From NCBI GenBank assembly GCA_946482345.1, contig CAMLRJ010000233.1:1-5988 (forward strand): a stretch of 5,988 bases of DNA. The letters are read 5' to 3'. Origin of the DNA: an uncultured Cellvibrio sp. (GTDB lineage: Bacteria; Pseudomonadota; Gammaproteobacteria; Pseudomonadales; Cellvibrionaceae). Position numbers and translations under genes: made by a program. The notes beneath the pieces were generated by a model. It was not told where the DNA came from and made no database searches. It saw only the letters and a list, made by a program, of their open reading frames with translations. This document shows, piece by piece, positions 5,315-5,988 of the stretch (its first letter is position 1; each line of letters begins with the position of its first letter).

Positions 5315-5988
5315 GATATTTTAATTGTTGATGATGAATTGCTGGCGCGACAACGCCTGAGTCGAATGGTAGAAAAAATGGATGGTGTTGATCGTGTCAT
5401 GGATGCAGAAAATGCACAGCAAGCCATGTTAATCATCACTGAAGAAGATCCCGATCTGGTATTGCTGGATATTCGTATGCCCGGAAAAGATGGCTTAACG
5501 CTCGCCCACGAAATCAGCAATATGGATGATCCACCGGCGATAGTGTTTTGCACCGCTTATGACAGCCATGCAATCGATGCTTTTGGTACATCCGCAATTG
5601 GCTACCTGTTAAAACCCGTTAAAGCCGAGCAACTGATACAAGTGTTGGAGAAAGCGCAAAAACTTAACAAAATTCAACGCGCAGCTGCAAAAGAAAAAGC
5701 TGATAATACTCCCCAGCGACAACACATCAGTGCCAAAACGCACAGGGGTATGGAATTAATCCCGATAAAAGATATACGTTATTTTATTGCAGACCAGAAA
5801 TATGTCACTGTGCATCACACCCATGGTGAACATTTATTGGATGAAACCTTAAAAGAATTGCAGGACGAATTTCCCGCACGATTTGTTCGCATACATCGCA
5901 ATGCGTTAGTTTCCAAACAACACATTGAAGCATTGGAGCGGGATACCCAGGGACAGTTTTATCTGCGCTTGGCCAATACTGAAAAACG
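5312..5988 (+). CDS. algR: AlgR-type LytTR response regulator (3' end beyond window)
   Basis: A cytosolic two-component DNA-binding regulator; 225 codons are visible before the window ends. The receiver domain (about 1-115) has the acidic pair Asp7/Asp8, the phospho-accepting Asp53 in LLDIRMPGKDGL, Thr81 in FCTAYD and Lys101 in GYLLKPV, so it should be phosphorylated normally. A charged linker (about 116-137) leads into a LytTR DNA-binding domain: HISAKTHRGMELIPIKDIRYFIADQKYVTVHH (138-169), then FVRIHRNALV (191-200). These segments closely match P. aeruginosa AlgR as I remember it, and AlgR is about 248 aa, so roughly 20 residues are missing at the right edge. AlgR in Pseudomonas activates minor-pilin genes for type IV pili and, in mucoid strains, alginate genes. 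Which targets apply here cannot be told. In Pseudomonas the next gene would be hemC. Confidence 0.95.
   Translation, partial: MDILIVDDELLARQRLSRMVEKMDGVDRVMDAENAQQAMLIITEEDPDLVLLDIRMPGKDGLTLAHEISNMDDPPAIVFCTAYDSHAIDAFGTSAIGYLLKPVKAEQLIQVLEKAQKLNKIQRAAAKEKADNTPQRQHISAKTHRGMELIPIKDIRYFIADQKYVTVHHTHGEHLLDETLKELQDEFPARFVRIHRNALVSKQHIEALERDTQGQFYLRLANTEK

Noticed and set aside
4916..5553. Minus-strand open frames of 70 and 93 aa opposite the kinase and regulator
   Set aside because: They are antisense shadows of two confidently identified genes, with no start signals.

Overview
The window looks like chromosomal DNA from a gammaproteobacterium related to Pseudomonas, most likely of the Cellvibrio/Teredinibacter type. 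The main evidence is the order argH, then a divergent AlgZ/FimS-type sensor kinase and an AlgR-type LytTR response regulator. In Pseudomonas the same block is argH / algZ / algR / hemC. The response regulator closely resembles my memory of P. aeruginosa AlgR. The genus is an inference from moderate base composition and protein flavour, and no marker here fixes it.

Right part (about 2670-5988), conserved core. argH lies on the minus strand and is complete, with an intact lyase signature and a strong hairpin terminator 12 nt after its stop. A 75-bp gap separates it from the plus-strand kinase gene. In that gap a perfect TATAAT on the minus strand overlaps a TATAAC on the plus strand, so the two transcripts may start from one symmetric promoter core. 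The kinase stop and the regulator start share one base (TAATG), so the pair is probably translationally coupled. The regulator runs off the right edge about 20 codons before its expected end. Together these genes are the last step of arginine synthesis and a membrane-kinase/DNA-binding regulator pair that in Pseudomonas controls type IV pili and, in some strains, alginate.

Left part (1 to about 2670), accessory region. Five small genes lie on the minus strand: a secreted 107-aa protein, a 145-aa lipoprotein, an unrecognised 168-aa cytosolic protein with a GTG start, a DUF4259 protein, and an unrecognised 140-aa protein ending at the left edge. This part is visibly more AT-rich than argH, each gene has its own spacer of 62-110 bp, and four of the five have a good Shine-Dalgarno site. 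No mobility gene is present. An imperfect 16-bp tandem repeat sits between the lipoprotein and the 168-aa gene.

I see no tRNA, rRNA, CRISPR array or insertion sequence, and no clearly new multi-gene system. The parts most worth a second look are the small accessory genes after argH, the symmetric divergent promoter, the tandem repeat and the degenerate ATP-binding boxes of the kinase.
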